A stretch of DNA of 64,000 bases from a virus. The DNA lies in the IMG/VR virus record IMGVR_UViG_3300010413_000019, positions 1-64,000 of that record; one strand, 5' to 3'. Of the stretch, positions 17,951 through 25,004 are shown in pieces. Under the pieces are notes generated by a model that worked only from the letters and a program-made list of their open reading frames with translations, made no database searches and had not been told where the DNA came from. How positions within the stretch are numbered: the first letter of the stretch is position 1; each line of letters opens with the position of its first letter. A program made the translations under genes and the position numbers.

Positions 17951-18198
17951 ATTACAGTACAAATTACAGTACAAAATCGAGCTTAAAAAAATATGGCCCT
18001 ATACAGTGGATTGAGTGGTGGACTGAGGACCCACCACACCACTATTTCTTAAAGTCCGATAAAGTCCGAAAACTAAGTCCCCATAGACATTTACCCCGCA
18101 TTTATAATCCAACGTAGTCCAGCTTAATCCGGATGAATCCAGAAATAATTACAGTACATATTGCAGTATAAAAGTTTTATGCCGTATAATTACAGTAT
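17951..18198. repeat. Five copies of ATTACAGTA(C/T) in the integrase control region
   Basis: ATTACAGTAC lies at 17951, 17963 and 18148, the variant ATTGCAGTAT at 18160 and ATTACAGTAT at 18189. Two pairs share the same 12-bp spacing. They lie in the divergent space between DNA polymerase and integrase, so arm-type integrase sites (attP) or operators are the natural options. Between them are AAAGTCCGA twice (18051, 18061) and a GTGGTGG/CCACCAC stem (18015-18021 with 18031-18037). Confidence 0.75.
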
Positions 18199-18208
18199 AA
18201 AACTTGGA
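18185..18208 (+). promoter_or_regulatory. Integrase promoter -10 and ribosome site
   Basis: TATAAT at 18185-18190 sits inside the last ATTACAGTA repeat, followed by TTGGAGG 6 bases before the integrase ATG. A protein bound to the repeats would control this promoter. Confidence 0.5.
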
Positions 18209-18216
18209 GGTGTAGC

Positions 18217-19440
18217 ATGGGTCGCACAACAAAACCTCTCAGCGATGCGGAGGTCCGCAAAGCAAAATCCCTCGAAAAGATGTATAAGCTCTTTGACGGA
18301 GCGGGGCTCTATCTCGAGGTGAAGACAAATGGCCGTAAGGTATGGCGTACCGACTTCCGATGGGAAGGCAAGACCAAATCATACACGATCGGAGACTATC
18401 CGACAGTGACTCTCTCTTCGGCCCGTATAACGTCCCAGGAGGTCCGTGAGGATGCCAGGAATGGCATTGATCCAGTACAGAAGAGAAAAGGCTCTGAGGG
18501 CTCTGAGAATGCTGTATCCATACAGACCTTTAAACAGGTTGGAGATGAGTTCATGGAACTCAAATCATACACGTACAGTCTGTCACACTACATGAAGCAG
18601 CACGGCCGGTTGAACAACTACGTCTACCCCTACATCGGATCCAGGGATATCAGGGAGATCACCAAGCAGGACATCATTGATCTGATCAAGAATGTCCAGA
18701 AGGTAGAGACTAAGACCACCCGGCAGACTCAGAAGCATGAGACAGCCAAGAGAGTCTTTCAGTTGATCTCACAGATCTACCAGTACGCGGTGCACCATGA
18801 CATCGTCATTGATGACATCCCCCGGAGGATAGAGTTCAGTTCAGTCATCCCCAGGATCACCCCGCAGAAGCTAAAGGCGATCGTTGAACTCAACGGGGTC
18901 AGGATGATGTACGGGATGCTCTCGGAGTACCAGGGAGACTTCACAACGAGGAACGCATTGAAGTTCCTGGCTCTATCTGCACTGCGGCCGGGGAACATCC
19001 GGAACATGAAGTGGGAGTACATCGACTTCCAGAATGATGTGGTCAACTTCCCAGGGGAAGCTATGAAGATGAAGGAGTCATACAGACTCCCTCTCACTTC
19101 CACACTGATCCAGTTGATCGATGAGATGAAACCCCTCACCCGGTACCATTCCGAGTATGTCTTCTGCTCGCCTATCGCTCCGAGCAAGCCGATGTCCGAG
19201 AACACTCTGAACTACGCCCATAAAAGAATTGGGATCGCAGACCATAATGCCCACGGCTGGAGAAGCTCGTTCTCAACCCTCTGTTATGAGAAGCAGAAGG
19301 ATCACGGCTTCGGAGCTGAAGTAATAGAGAGCCAGTTGGCACACTCACTGGGGAATGCGGTGAAGACTGCCTATCTCAGGAGTGATTTCATCGTTGAGAG
19401 GCAGCTGCTGCTCCGATGGTGGGAGAAACTGATCACGTAA
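18217..19440 (+). CDS. int: Tyrosine-type integrase
   Basis: 407 residues, the size of P4-type prophage integrases, with the N-terminal DUF4102-like domain (about 5-90), a SAM-like core-binding domain (about 100-200) and the catalytic domain. Catalytic residues are all present: R257 (SALRPGN), H346-x-x-R349 (HGWRS), H376 (LAHSLG) and Y386. It is the only long plus-strand gene in the left half and sits in its own control region. It would recombine attP with a bacterial attB, commonly a tRNA gene for this family. Unexpected in an N4-type phage. Confidence 0.93.
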   Translation: MGRTTKPLSDAEVRKAKSLEKMYKLFDGAGLYLEVKTNGRKVWRTDFRWEGKTKSYTIGDYPTVTLSSARITSQEVREDARNGIDPVQKRKGSEGSENAVSIQTFKQVGDEFMELKSYTYSLSHYMKQHGRLNNYVYPYIGSRDIREITKQDIIDLIKNVQKVETKTTRQTQKHETAKRVFQLISQIYQYAVHHDIVIDDIPRRIEFSSVIPRITPQKLKAIVELNGVRMMYGMLSEYQGDFTTRNALKFLALSALRPGNIRNMKWEYIDFQNDVVNFPGEAMKMKESYRLPLTSTLIQLIDEMKPLTRYHSEYVFCSPIAPSKPMSENTLNYAHKRIGIADHNAHGWRSSFSTLCYEKQKDHGFGAEVIESQLAHSLGNAVKTAYLRSDFIVERQLLLRWWEKLIT

Positions 19441-19645
19441 GGTTTAGGGTAATTGACCAGTGAGACGCAGCATACCATTCCATCCAGATACCCAGCACGA
19501 ACATCGTAATAACAAATAGTCGCTCCAACCATTGTATGGTACCCCCAAAGGCAGTCCAGATAGTGACTGTAACTATGGGCTGTATGATTAGGTAGAGGCC
19601 TAATAGATGAACAACAAGTAACCCTATGATAATAAGAAATGTCAT
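19433..19645 (-). CDS. Small membrane protein
   Basis: 70 residues, AAGGAG before ATG. Two hydrophobic segments (about 3-30 and 41-60). Its end overlaps the integrase 3' end by 8 bases in convergent orientation. No family recognised. Confidence 0.6.
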   Translation of the reverse strand: MTFLIIIGLLVVHLLGLYLIIQPIVTVTIWTAFGGTIQWLERLFVITMFVLGIWMEWYAASHWSITLNLT

Positions 19646-19963
19646 TTATGTCTCCTTGTCTTTCATAAAACTAAATTGTACCTGCGGCACTGAGTACTGG
19701 TTTACCGCATATTTGATGAGAAATTCCGTGTAACTTATCTGCGTACAATTAGAGAAATTTTTTACTTTAGACTGATAAGCCCACATGTGCATAAACTTGC
19801 TAGTATCTCCGTCATCAAAGATGTACTTTTTATTGGCATCATCCGGCTCAATTTCCCATAAATTTGCTGGATGACCATCTTCGCACATGTTCGAAATGAT
19901 GTCGTATTCCTCCTGAGTCCAAGGTCTGCCATCATCTTTATAGATTGCTAGATTACGGAGCAT
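19646..19963 (-). CDS. Tandem paralog 3: WTQEEY/VPQVQFSF family protein
   Basis: 105 residues. Shares with the next two genes an N-terminal RNxAxYKxDG, PWTQEEY, a KYIFDDG motif and the end VPQVQFSFMKDK. No function known. Good ribosome site (AAAGGAAT). Confidence 0.7.
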   Translation of the reverse strand: MLRNLAIYKDDGRPWTQEEYDIISNMCEDGHPANLWEIEPDDANKKYIFDDGDTSKFMHMWAYQSKVKNFSNCTQISYTEFLIKYAVNQYSVPQVQFSFMKDKET

Positions 19964-19965
19964 GA

Positions 19966-20286
19966 TTATTCCTTTTTGTCTTTCATAAAGCTGAACTGCA
20001 CCTGCGGCACTGAATACTCTGGCTCTTCCTCATTATCTCGGAAGAACCCCTCAAACGTATATAATTTACAGTTATGGAAATTTTCGTTGTTTTCTTGATC
20101 ATCCCACGGAAACATGAAATATTGAAAGTCCCCATCATCAAAAATATATTTCTGTATTTTATCGGTTTTGGAAAGTTGCATACCATGCACATCTTCAAAA
20201 TACAGAGCAATCTTTTCATATTCTTCTTGGGTCCAAAATGAGCCATCCTCCTTATAGAGAGCTATGTTACGAAGTGGTTTTGTCAT
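19966..20286 (-). CDS. Tandem paralog 2: WTQEEY/VPQVQFSF family protein
   Basis: 106 residues, same architecture as its neighbours with FWTQEEY, KYIFDDG and VPQVQFSFMKDK. Overlaps the third copy's stop by 4 bases. The C-terminal motif is the best conserved part, perhaps a docking tail. Confidence 0.7.
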   Translation of the reverse strand: MTKPLRNIALYKEDGSFWTQEEYEKIALYFEDVHGMQLSKTDKIQKYIFDDGDFQYFMFPWDDQENNENFHNCKLYTFEGFFRDNEEEPEYSVPQVQFSFMKDKKE

Positions 20287-20609
20287 GATTTGTCCTTGAA
20301 AAAACTAAATTGAACCTGCGGTACTGTGTAGACCTCCTCGACTTCTTGCTCATCCACAAAGTAATTGTTGTACTCGAATATTATACAATTCTTGAAATTT
20401 GGGTCTTTTTCTTGTTGTAGCCAGGGGTGCATAAACCCCTGTGGGTCATCTGTCCCATTATCAAAGATGTATTTTTCTGCTAACTCCTCATCGATGGGCT
20501 CAAATTCAGCATCTGGACCTTCGCAGAATTTAATAATCTTGCGATACTCTTTTTGGGTCCAGGGTTTACCATCCCGTTTATAGAATGCTCTATTACGGCG
20601 TTGTGTCAT
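20283..20609 (-). CDS. Tandem paralog 1: WTQEEY/VPQVQFSF family protein
   Basis: 108 residues with PWTQKEY, KYIFDNG and VPQVQFSFFKDK. Farthest upstream of the three copies; AAGGATC precedes ATG. The copies differ in the centre, so the duplication is not recent. Confidence 0.7.
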   Translation of the reverse strand: MTQRRNRAFYKRDGKPWTQKEYRKIIKFCEGPDAEFEPIDEELAEKYIFDNGTDDPQGFMHPWLQQEKDPNFKNCIIFEYNNYFVDEQEVEEVYTVPQVQFSFFKDKS

Positions 20610-20627
20610 GACCGATCCTTTCTATTC

Positions 20628-20673
20628 TTGGTTCCATTGAACCAACGATACAAATGAACGGGGAGATCCCCGT
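20628..20673 (-). terminator. Two hairpins between operon segments
   Basis: TTGGTTC/GAACCAA with a 4-base loop (20628-20645) and ACGGGGA/TCCCCGT with a 2-base loop (20658-20673). The second directly follows the stop of the coiled-coil gene. No T-run, so attenuation or RNA processing is as likely as termination. Confidence 0.45.
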
Positions 20674-20674
20674 A

Positions 20675-20905
20675 TTACGCAGCCAACAGCTTGGCAATGT
20701 TCTTGTTGATAGCGCGGGCACGCTGAACATCAGTCTCGTGATCTTTGATCTCAGTATGGAGATCAGCAAGCTGTTCTTTCTTATCATCGATCATGACACT
20801 CTGCTGCTCAATAAACGCGTCAAGCTGTTTCTTTGTCTTATCGAAGTTTGAGACGATAGATGACAGAGATGGTGTTGACTTGAACCAGGCAATGATACTT
20901 TTCAT
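20675..20905 (-). CDS. Small coiled-coil protein
   Basis: 76 residues from the ATG with AAAGGAGG; the longer frame would overlap the Xis-like gene. After a short amphipathic start comes one long heptad-like helix (about 18-76). No function assigned. Confidence 0.6.
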   Translation of the reverse strand: MKSIIAWFKSTPSLSSIVSNFDKTKKQLDAFIEQQSVMIDDKKEQLADLHTEIKDHETDVQRARAINKNIAKLLAA

Positions 20906-20945
20906 CCTTCCTCCTTTCTGGCTGGCGCCAAAGATAAGGGACCGG

Positions 20946-21119
20946 TCAGGCACTCTGCCTGTGCTCCAGCACCCAGTTGACCACTTCTTCGTAGACCCAG
21001 CGGGTACATCGAGGAGTGAGTTGTACTTTTGAGGGGAAGCCCTCGAGTTTTACGAATTCCCAGGCGGTAGACTTGCTCACTTTGAGCATCTCCGCGATCT
21101 CTTTGATTGATATAAGCAT
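20946..21119 (-). CDS. AlpA/Xis-like excisionase (MerR-type winged helix)
   Basis: 57 residues, too short for most callers. Pattern SIKEIAEMLKVSKSTAWEFV then FPSKVQL, TRWVYEEVVNWV is the typical helix-turn-helix and wing of AlpA/excisionase proteins. Start overlaps the upstream stop (TAATG). Lies 1.5 kb downstream of the integrase on the other strand. Excisionases bend attachment-site DNA and steer the integrase towards excision; AlpA types also activate int. This is the second lysogeny gene of the phage. Confidence 0.75.
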   Translation of the reverse strand: MLISIKEIAEMLKVSKSTAWEFVKLEGFPSKVQLTPRCTRWVYEEVVNWVLEHRQSA

Positions 21120-21322
21120 TATTCTCTCAAAAGTGTTTCATTGTGTTTGATGGCTCTGAGGATCTCAGATATCCGGTAGTTCTGCCGGCGCTGCCACTTG
21201 ACGCTCTGGAGTTTCAGGACAAGCTCGAAGGCCAGTCTGTTCTTCTCCAGCAGAGCTTCATCATAGGGCATGTCATGCCATGTCGCCTTATTGACACCGT
21301 AGTAGTACTTACAAGTCTTCAT
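21119..21322 (-). CDS. Small conserved-looking phage protein
   Basis: 67 residues from the ATG with GGGAG; starts inside the end of the preceding gene. Contains KYYYGV...HDMPYDEAL, a helical, basic protein reminiscent of small phage proteins of unknown role. Confidence 0.6.
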   Translation of the reverse strand: MKTCKYYYGVNKATWHDMPYDEALLEKNRLAFELVLKLQSVKWQRRQNYRISEILRAIKHNETLLRE

Positions 21323-21728
21323 ACAGCTCCCACTTTTTGGTTTTAGGGTTGTAGTACTCGATCCGGTCGAAGTAATCAAGGGGGACATCTTGTATCGCCA
21401 CATGCCATTCATCCGGGTTAGAGCCTACTGATAAAGCACTGAAGCACAGACCGTCCCAGTTAATTGTGAATTGTTTGTACTCTGAGGCAGGAGGTATATG
21501 AAGACCTTTCCCCCAGTTATAGCGCAGTCGGATACGGCCGACAGTGTCCAGCTCTTCATGGGTATTGAGCATGAAGCATGTCTCTTCCCACTCTTCATTT
21601 GAGCTGAACCATACAAAAGGCATCTCATACGGTAGTAGTTTACTTCTATCGTGAGGAGATCTTTTTACGATCCCCGACTCTTTGATCATAATGAGCTTGG
21701 GAACCAAGGTGTAATGATAGAGGTTCAT
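21309..21728 (-). CDS. Possible ADP-ribosyltransferase-like fold protein
   Basis: 139 residues. The N-terminus LYHYTLVPKLIMIKESG and the following PFVWFSSNEEWEET resemble the HYT...SG...W(F/L)S pattern of small ADP-ribosyltransferase/RES-like proteins. I do not see a confident catalytic Glu motif, so the call is tentative. AAGGAG before ATG; start overlaps the transglycosylase stop. Confidence 0.45.
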   Translation of the reverse strand: MNLYHYTLVPKLIMIKESGIVKRSPHDRSKLLPYEMPFVWFSSNEEWEETCFMLNTHEELDTVGRIRLRYNWGKGLHIPPASEYKQFTINWDGLCFSALSVGSNPDEWHVAIQDVPLDYFDRIEYYNPKTKKWELYEDL

Positions 21729-22178
21729 TCACTGCTCCTTCAGGATCCGCTGGACCTTGTTGTAATAGGTATAGTTTTTGGTTCCACCGTTGTATCTGCT
21801 GATGGCCCCGAAGTAGCCGTGACGTTTACGGTGGTACTCGAATAGTTTGCACCCGACCATAACACAGAAAGCCCGGTTGTGGGTCAGGATATGCTTGAGT
21901 GCTTTATCCGGTACGTGCTTGACCCATCTGAGTGACTGCTCTTTCGTAGCGAGCCATCTCAGTGTAGGGATCTGCACCTGCATAACACCGTGGCTCTCCC
22001 CATCGTCTCCGGTCACATTACGGCAAGAGGTCTCGGCCTTTGCCATAGCCAGGATGGTGGAAGGGTATTCAGTGTACTTCTCGGCTTCCTTGTAGACTGT
22101 CTGCACACACTCTTTATCGTATGCTGCGGCCTGTATGGAGAGCCAGCAAGCACATAAGAGTGCGAGCAGTAATCTCAT
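21729..22178 (-). CDS. Exported lytic transglycosylase (SLT-like)
   Basis: 149 residues. A cleavable signal peptide (about 1-18) precedes an SLT fold: catalytic Glu in KAETSCRN (about residue 50), GVMQVQ and the YNGG motif near the end. It cuts peptidoglycan glycan strands. A signal peptide means Sec export, so it would not need a holin for access (SAR/SP-type endolysin). It lies next to a TM protein, in the accessory rather than the late block, so entry, lysis or conversion are all possible. Confidence 0.8.
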   Translation of the reverse strand: MRLLLALLCACWLSIQAAAYDKECVQTVYKEAEKYTEYPSTILAMAKAETSCRNVTGDDGESHGVMQVQIPTLRWLATKEQSLRWVKHVPDKALKHILTHNRAFCVMVGCKLFEYHRKRHGYFGAISRYNGGTKNYTYYNKVQRILKEQ

Positions 22179-22179
22179 G

Positions 22180-22482
22180 TCAATCCTTTGGTTTTAGCTG
22201 TTCGAATCTTTCGTGCAGGTACGCTACAGCACGTTCTGTCAAATTGATCTCTGCCCAGGTCTCGTTGAGCGAGAGGTATGCGCGTAATCGGATCATTAAT
22301 GCAGTAAGTTCTTCGATGTTATCTGTAGCCTCGGCTTGTTCGATGATTTCATCCACAGCATCCTGGATGGAAGTCTTTATCGATTGTTCGTGCTTGTGGT
22401 TTTGGTACAAACCTACAAGTATGAGCAGCACAATGGCCAGGATAACTACACCTAACCCATAGATCATGTATTTTGGTTCCAT
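22180..22482 (-). CDS. Membrane-anchored helical protein
   Basis: 100 residues, AGGAGG before ATG. One N-terminal TM helix (about 7-26), then a long charged helical domain. Encoded directly before the transglycosylase, so a spanin- or holin-like partner is possible. No family recognised. Confidence 0.55.
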   Translation of the reverse strand: MEPKYMIYGLGVVILAIVLLILVGLYQNHKHEQSIKTSIQDAVDEIIEQAEATDNIEELTALMIRLRAYLSLNETWAEINLTERAVAYLHERFEQLKPKD

Positions 22483-22491
22483 GTGAACCTC

Positions 22492-23049
22492 CTATTCGTA
22501 GACATCTGCCTGTTCAAGGATCTCGAGTACCTTTGCCTCAAGTTCAGCCAGGGTGCCAGTGTTTTGGATACGGTAGTCGTAAGGGTAGAAGTTCATCGCA
22601 GTCTCACTCACGTGAGTATCCGTTGACTCTGCACGACCCGTAACATTGATAGAGAAAGACCCTTTGATATACTCGGACGGGAATCGGAAGTCCGGGATGA
22701 TCACTGTCGTGCCACCCTCCATCTGGTATGCCTGGATCTCTCGGATAACGACATCACGCCATACCTTTGCACCGAAGTGGTGTTTCATCTGCCCGCTGCC
22801 GAAGCGCTGCAGGAATACGCGGAAGTCCACTACAAGGAACACCAGTTGTCGGTACTTGAGGAATGCTTTGATGCGACCGCTGTTTTTGGCATACTCGAGT
22901 TGCTCAAGGGAAATACCGAATGCATCGGCTACGATATCCTTCATTGCATCAGCAAATCGGATGATTCTGCCACCGGTTGCCTTCTGAATGATGTCGGCTG
23001 CAGTGTCTTTTCCTTGGCGTTTTTGATGCCCGATCATGATTACGTTCAT
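22492..23049 (-). CDS. Deoxynucleoside monophosphate kinase-like protein
   Basis: 185 residues. P-loop GHQKRQGKD at 7-15, RFADAMK after it and DFRFPSE near residue 124 match the T4 gene 1 type dNMP kinases, which convert dNMPs to dNDPs. Together with NrdAB and the ThyX-like protein this gives a near-complete dNTP supply. AAGGAA before ATG. Confidence 0.8.
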   Translation of the reverse strand: MNVIMIGHQKRQGKDTAADIIQKATGGRIIRFADAMKDIVADAFGISLEQLEYAKNSGRIKAFLKYRQLVFLVVDFRVFLQRFGSGQMKHHFGAKVWRDVVIREIQAYQMEGGTTVIIPDFRFPSEYIKGSFSINVTGRAESTDTHVSETAMNFYPYDYRIQNTGTLAELEAKVLEILEQADVYE

Positions 23050-23136
23050 TAAAAAATTTCCTTGATAAGGTTTAGGGTGTGTTTAGTGCAAATGGGTGGA
23101 TTTTGGAAAAATAGTCTTTAGGTTTGACCCTTTTTG

Positions 23137-23367
23137 TTAAGGGTTCATACCTGCCGCTTTGATACGGTTTTCGAGCTTCTCTTCCAGCTCCTTGGTTCGG
23201 ATCTGGCGATCTACATCCATCTCTTTTTTCATCAGGTCGATCTCGTTGTCAGACATGGTCTTACCAAAGTCGACCCAATCACCTAAGATGTTCACCGAGT
23301 TGGTGATAACATCCATTGTCCGGCCAAGTGCTTCAAACACCTTGCCTATTGCTGTGAATGGTTTCAT
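23137..23367 (-). CDS. Small helical protein, paralog of 37137-37373
   Basis: 76 residues, beginning MKPF and ending in a charged helix with RTKELEEKLENRIKAAG. The early gene at 37137-37373 has the same size, a start MGPF and a similar tail NEELKARMAK. The stop lies inside a hairpin AACCCTT/AAAGGGT. Role unknown. Confidence 0.6.
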   Translation of the reverse strand: MKPFTAIGKVFEALGRTMDVITNSVNILGDWVDFGKTMSDNEIDLMKKEMDVDRQIRTKELEEKLENRIKAAGMNP

Positions 23368-23379
23368 TGTTGACTCCTA

Positions 23380-23442
23380 TCAGATTTGCAGTATTAAAAA
23401 GTCAATGTCATTAAAGCTCTCATCGAGCTCACCTGTACTCAT
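23380..23442 (-). CDS. Possible 20-residue peptide
   Basis: ATG follows AAAGGACTGCAA, a near-ideal ribosome site, and the frame closes after 20 codons (acidic then hydrophobic end FLILQI). It lies just downstream of a GGAT-loop hairpin. Too short to judge by composition. Confidence 0.3.
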   Translation of the reverse strand: MSTGELDESFNDIDFLILQI

Positions 23443-23458
23443 TTGCAGTCCTTTACGT

Positions 23459-23472
23459 AGCCCGGATGGGCT
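23459..23472 (-). promoter_or_regulatory. GGAT-loop hairpin (AGCCC/GGGCT)
   Basis: A perfect 5-bp stem with the same GGAT loop (ATCC on minus) as the candidate early promoters. It lacks the adjacent TTTAA, and it follows the stop of the upstream gene by 8 bases, so a terminator is equally possible. Confidence 0.35.
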
Positions 23473-23480
23473 GGTCTTCC

Positions 23481-23780
23481 TCAGGCTGCTTCCCCAAAAG
23501 CACGAAATACTTTCAAGTTCCGCACATGTCTCAGGCCATATTTAATACGGCCGTCATGTCGGTAGGGTTCTACCCTTGCGGTGAACTGGACGGTATCCCC
23601 TGGTTTTGCTTTTTCCCAGCGTTTGCTGTACTTGACAAAGGTGTGGTCACGCCAGTAGATACCTTCGATGAACAGGTCACCGAGAAGCATTTTGTACTTG
23701 AATCGGTAATGGGTATCGAGCTTCTCTCTGAGGAGGCACTCTACTTTTACGGTCTTACCTACGTGTTCTGACATGTCCAT
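23481..23780 (-). CDS. OB-fold-like hypothetical protein
   Basis: 99 residues from the ATG with AAAGGT, 10 bases after the upstream stop. Strand-rich, with GKTVKVECLL, a helix-poor centre and GDTVQFTARVEP then GLRHVRNLKV, resembling small OB-fold phage proteins. Nucleic acid binding is plausible but not shown. Confidence 0.55.
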   Translation of the reverse strand: MDMSEHVGKTVKVECLLREKLDTHYRFKYKMLLGDLFIEGIYWRDHTFVKYSKRWEKAKPGDTVQFTARVEPYRHDGRIKYGLRHVRNLKVFRAFGEAA

Positions 23781-23790
23781 ATCGATACCT

Positions 23791-24147
23791 TTACCTGTGC
23801 CCACCTTTGAGTAACTCGACAAGGTATTGCTCTTTTGTCTTACCCTCCATCAAAGCCTTGTCTTTGATAGCCAGACCGGCAAGTAAGGCCTGTATGGTCT
23901 TTGGTTCAAGGGCGTGTAGGAGGTACTCTGCGAGGTGGGTTGATTTTGTGAATCTCTGCCCGGTAAGGTTCTCGAGTATAAATGCGACCATCCCGTCTTC
24001 AGTTTTGTAGACTCTTTCGGACATATACAGAATACCGGTAAGGGTATTTCGATCATCCATATTTTCAATATGGTCGACGGCTTCCCCGAAAGTACGACCT
24101 TCATGGTTGAAGGTGTATTCCATCGGATCTTTGGTTAAAAATTTCAT
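23791..24147 (-). CDS. Hypothetical protein
   Basis: 118 residues, AAGGAC before ATG. Helical, acidic, no known motif. Tightly packed in the accessory operon. Confidence 0.6.
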   Translation of the reverse strand: MKFLTKDPMEYTFNHEGRTFGEAVDHIENMDDRNTLTGILYMSERVYKTEDGMVAFILENLTGQRFTKSTHLAEYLLHALEPKTIQALLAGLAIKDKALMEGKTKEQYLVELLKGGHR

Positions 24148-24156
24148 AGGGTGTCC

Positions 24157-24348
24157 TTAATCTGAGGGTTCCCACACATCAGTGGACTCCCCTGAGTTGA
24201 TCTCGCCCTGTTCGATCATGGCAAAATCACGTTTACGTTTTTCGAGCATCTCGATCATCTGTTTTTTGTAACCTGTTGGTAGTGCATCATGGTTCTTGAT
24301 GATCTCGATCTCTGTGTTGATATCAGCGATTTGCTGTTTGGGATTCAT
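24157..24348 (-). CDS. Small helical hypothetical protein
   Basis: 63 residues from the ATG with GGAGGAA, inside the 3' end of the upstream membrane protein gene. Coiled-coil-like, charged. Confidence 0.6.
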   Translation of the reverse strand: MNPKQQIADINTEIEIIKNHDALPTGYKKQMIEMLEKRKRDFAMIEQGEINSGESTDVWEPSD

Positions 24349-24700
24349 AGTGTTCCTCCTCAATGATTTTTAATACTCGTGTAAAGTAGTAATCCATCCC
24401 CCCTATGTGTAGGAAGTAGAAGGACGCTAAGATAGTGTAACCGTAAAAGACCAGCAGGAATGTGACTACGATGTCATAGAAGATATCGAACCAACGAGGT
24501 ATTGATCGGACCGGTCTTTGTGGGTGGGATTTGATGACTTCATCTTTTACTAAGTAAAGGAGTACACCATATACAGCAGCAAGCCAGTAGAGAAATACCG
24601 AGAATGCCATAAAGCCTTCATGCATATACTCATGGCTGTAAACAAACATGAATAGGATTCCGAAGTTTACAATGAACCATCGTGTGGCAGAGGAGAACAT
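24323..24700 (-). CDS. Membrane protein with three predicted helices
   Basis: 125 residues; hydrophobic stretches at about 7-22, 30-50 and 72-98 separated by a charged loop. GGAG precedes ATG. No family recognised. Confidence 0.6.
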   Translation of the reverse strand: MFSSATRWFIVNFGILFMFVYSHEYMHEGFMAFSVFLYWLAAVYGVLLYLVKDEVIKSHPQRPVRSIPRWFDIFYDIVVTFLLVFYGYTILASFYFLHIGGMDYYFTRVLKIIEEEHYESQTANR

Positions 24701-24701
24701 A

Positions 24702-25004
24702 TCAGATCTCCGTCAGCTCGTAGCATGGAGCGTCAAAGGTTACACCCCTGTAGCTGATAACGATTGTAGGTTCATTGTCGAACAAGTGATAGACCACCGG
24801 ATTACCATTAACGTGTCCGAAGAAACCGTTGATCTGTTGGTTCCATTCAGCCGGGTACTTACCAAAAAATACCATATCGGCTGATACGATTGTGACGTTG
24901 ACAGGTGTGCCACCTACATCACATGAGTAGGCTTTACCCACGTTGAATTCCGCTGAGATAGCGGATATCGCAAGTGCGATGAGTAATAGGATTTTCTTGA
25001 TCAT
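24702..25004 (-). CDS. Small exported protein
   Basis: 100 residues with a clear signal peptide (residues 1-18, KK then hydrophobic, AISA cleavage region). Mature part strand-rich with two Cys that could form a disulfide in the periplasm. Overlaps the ThyX-like gene by an ATGA junction. Possibly an exclusion or envelope protein; no evidence beyond export. Confidence 0.6.
   Translation of the reverse strand: MIKKILLLIALAISAISAEFNVGKAYSCDVGGTPVNVTIVSADMVFFGKYPAEWNQQINGFFGHVNGNPVVYHLFDNEPTIVISYRGVTFDAPCYELTEI

Noticed and set aside
17951-17953. ATG at 17951 as DNA polymerase start
   Set aside because: It adds 27 residues unlike polymerase and overlaps the ATTACAGTA repeats; the ATG at 17870 gives the N4-like length.
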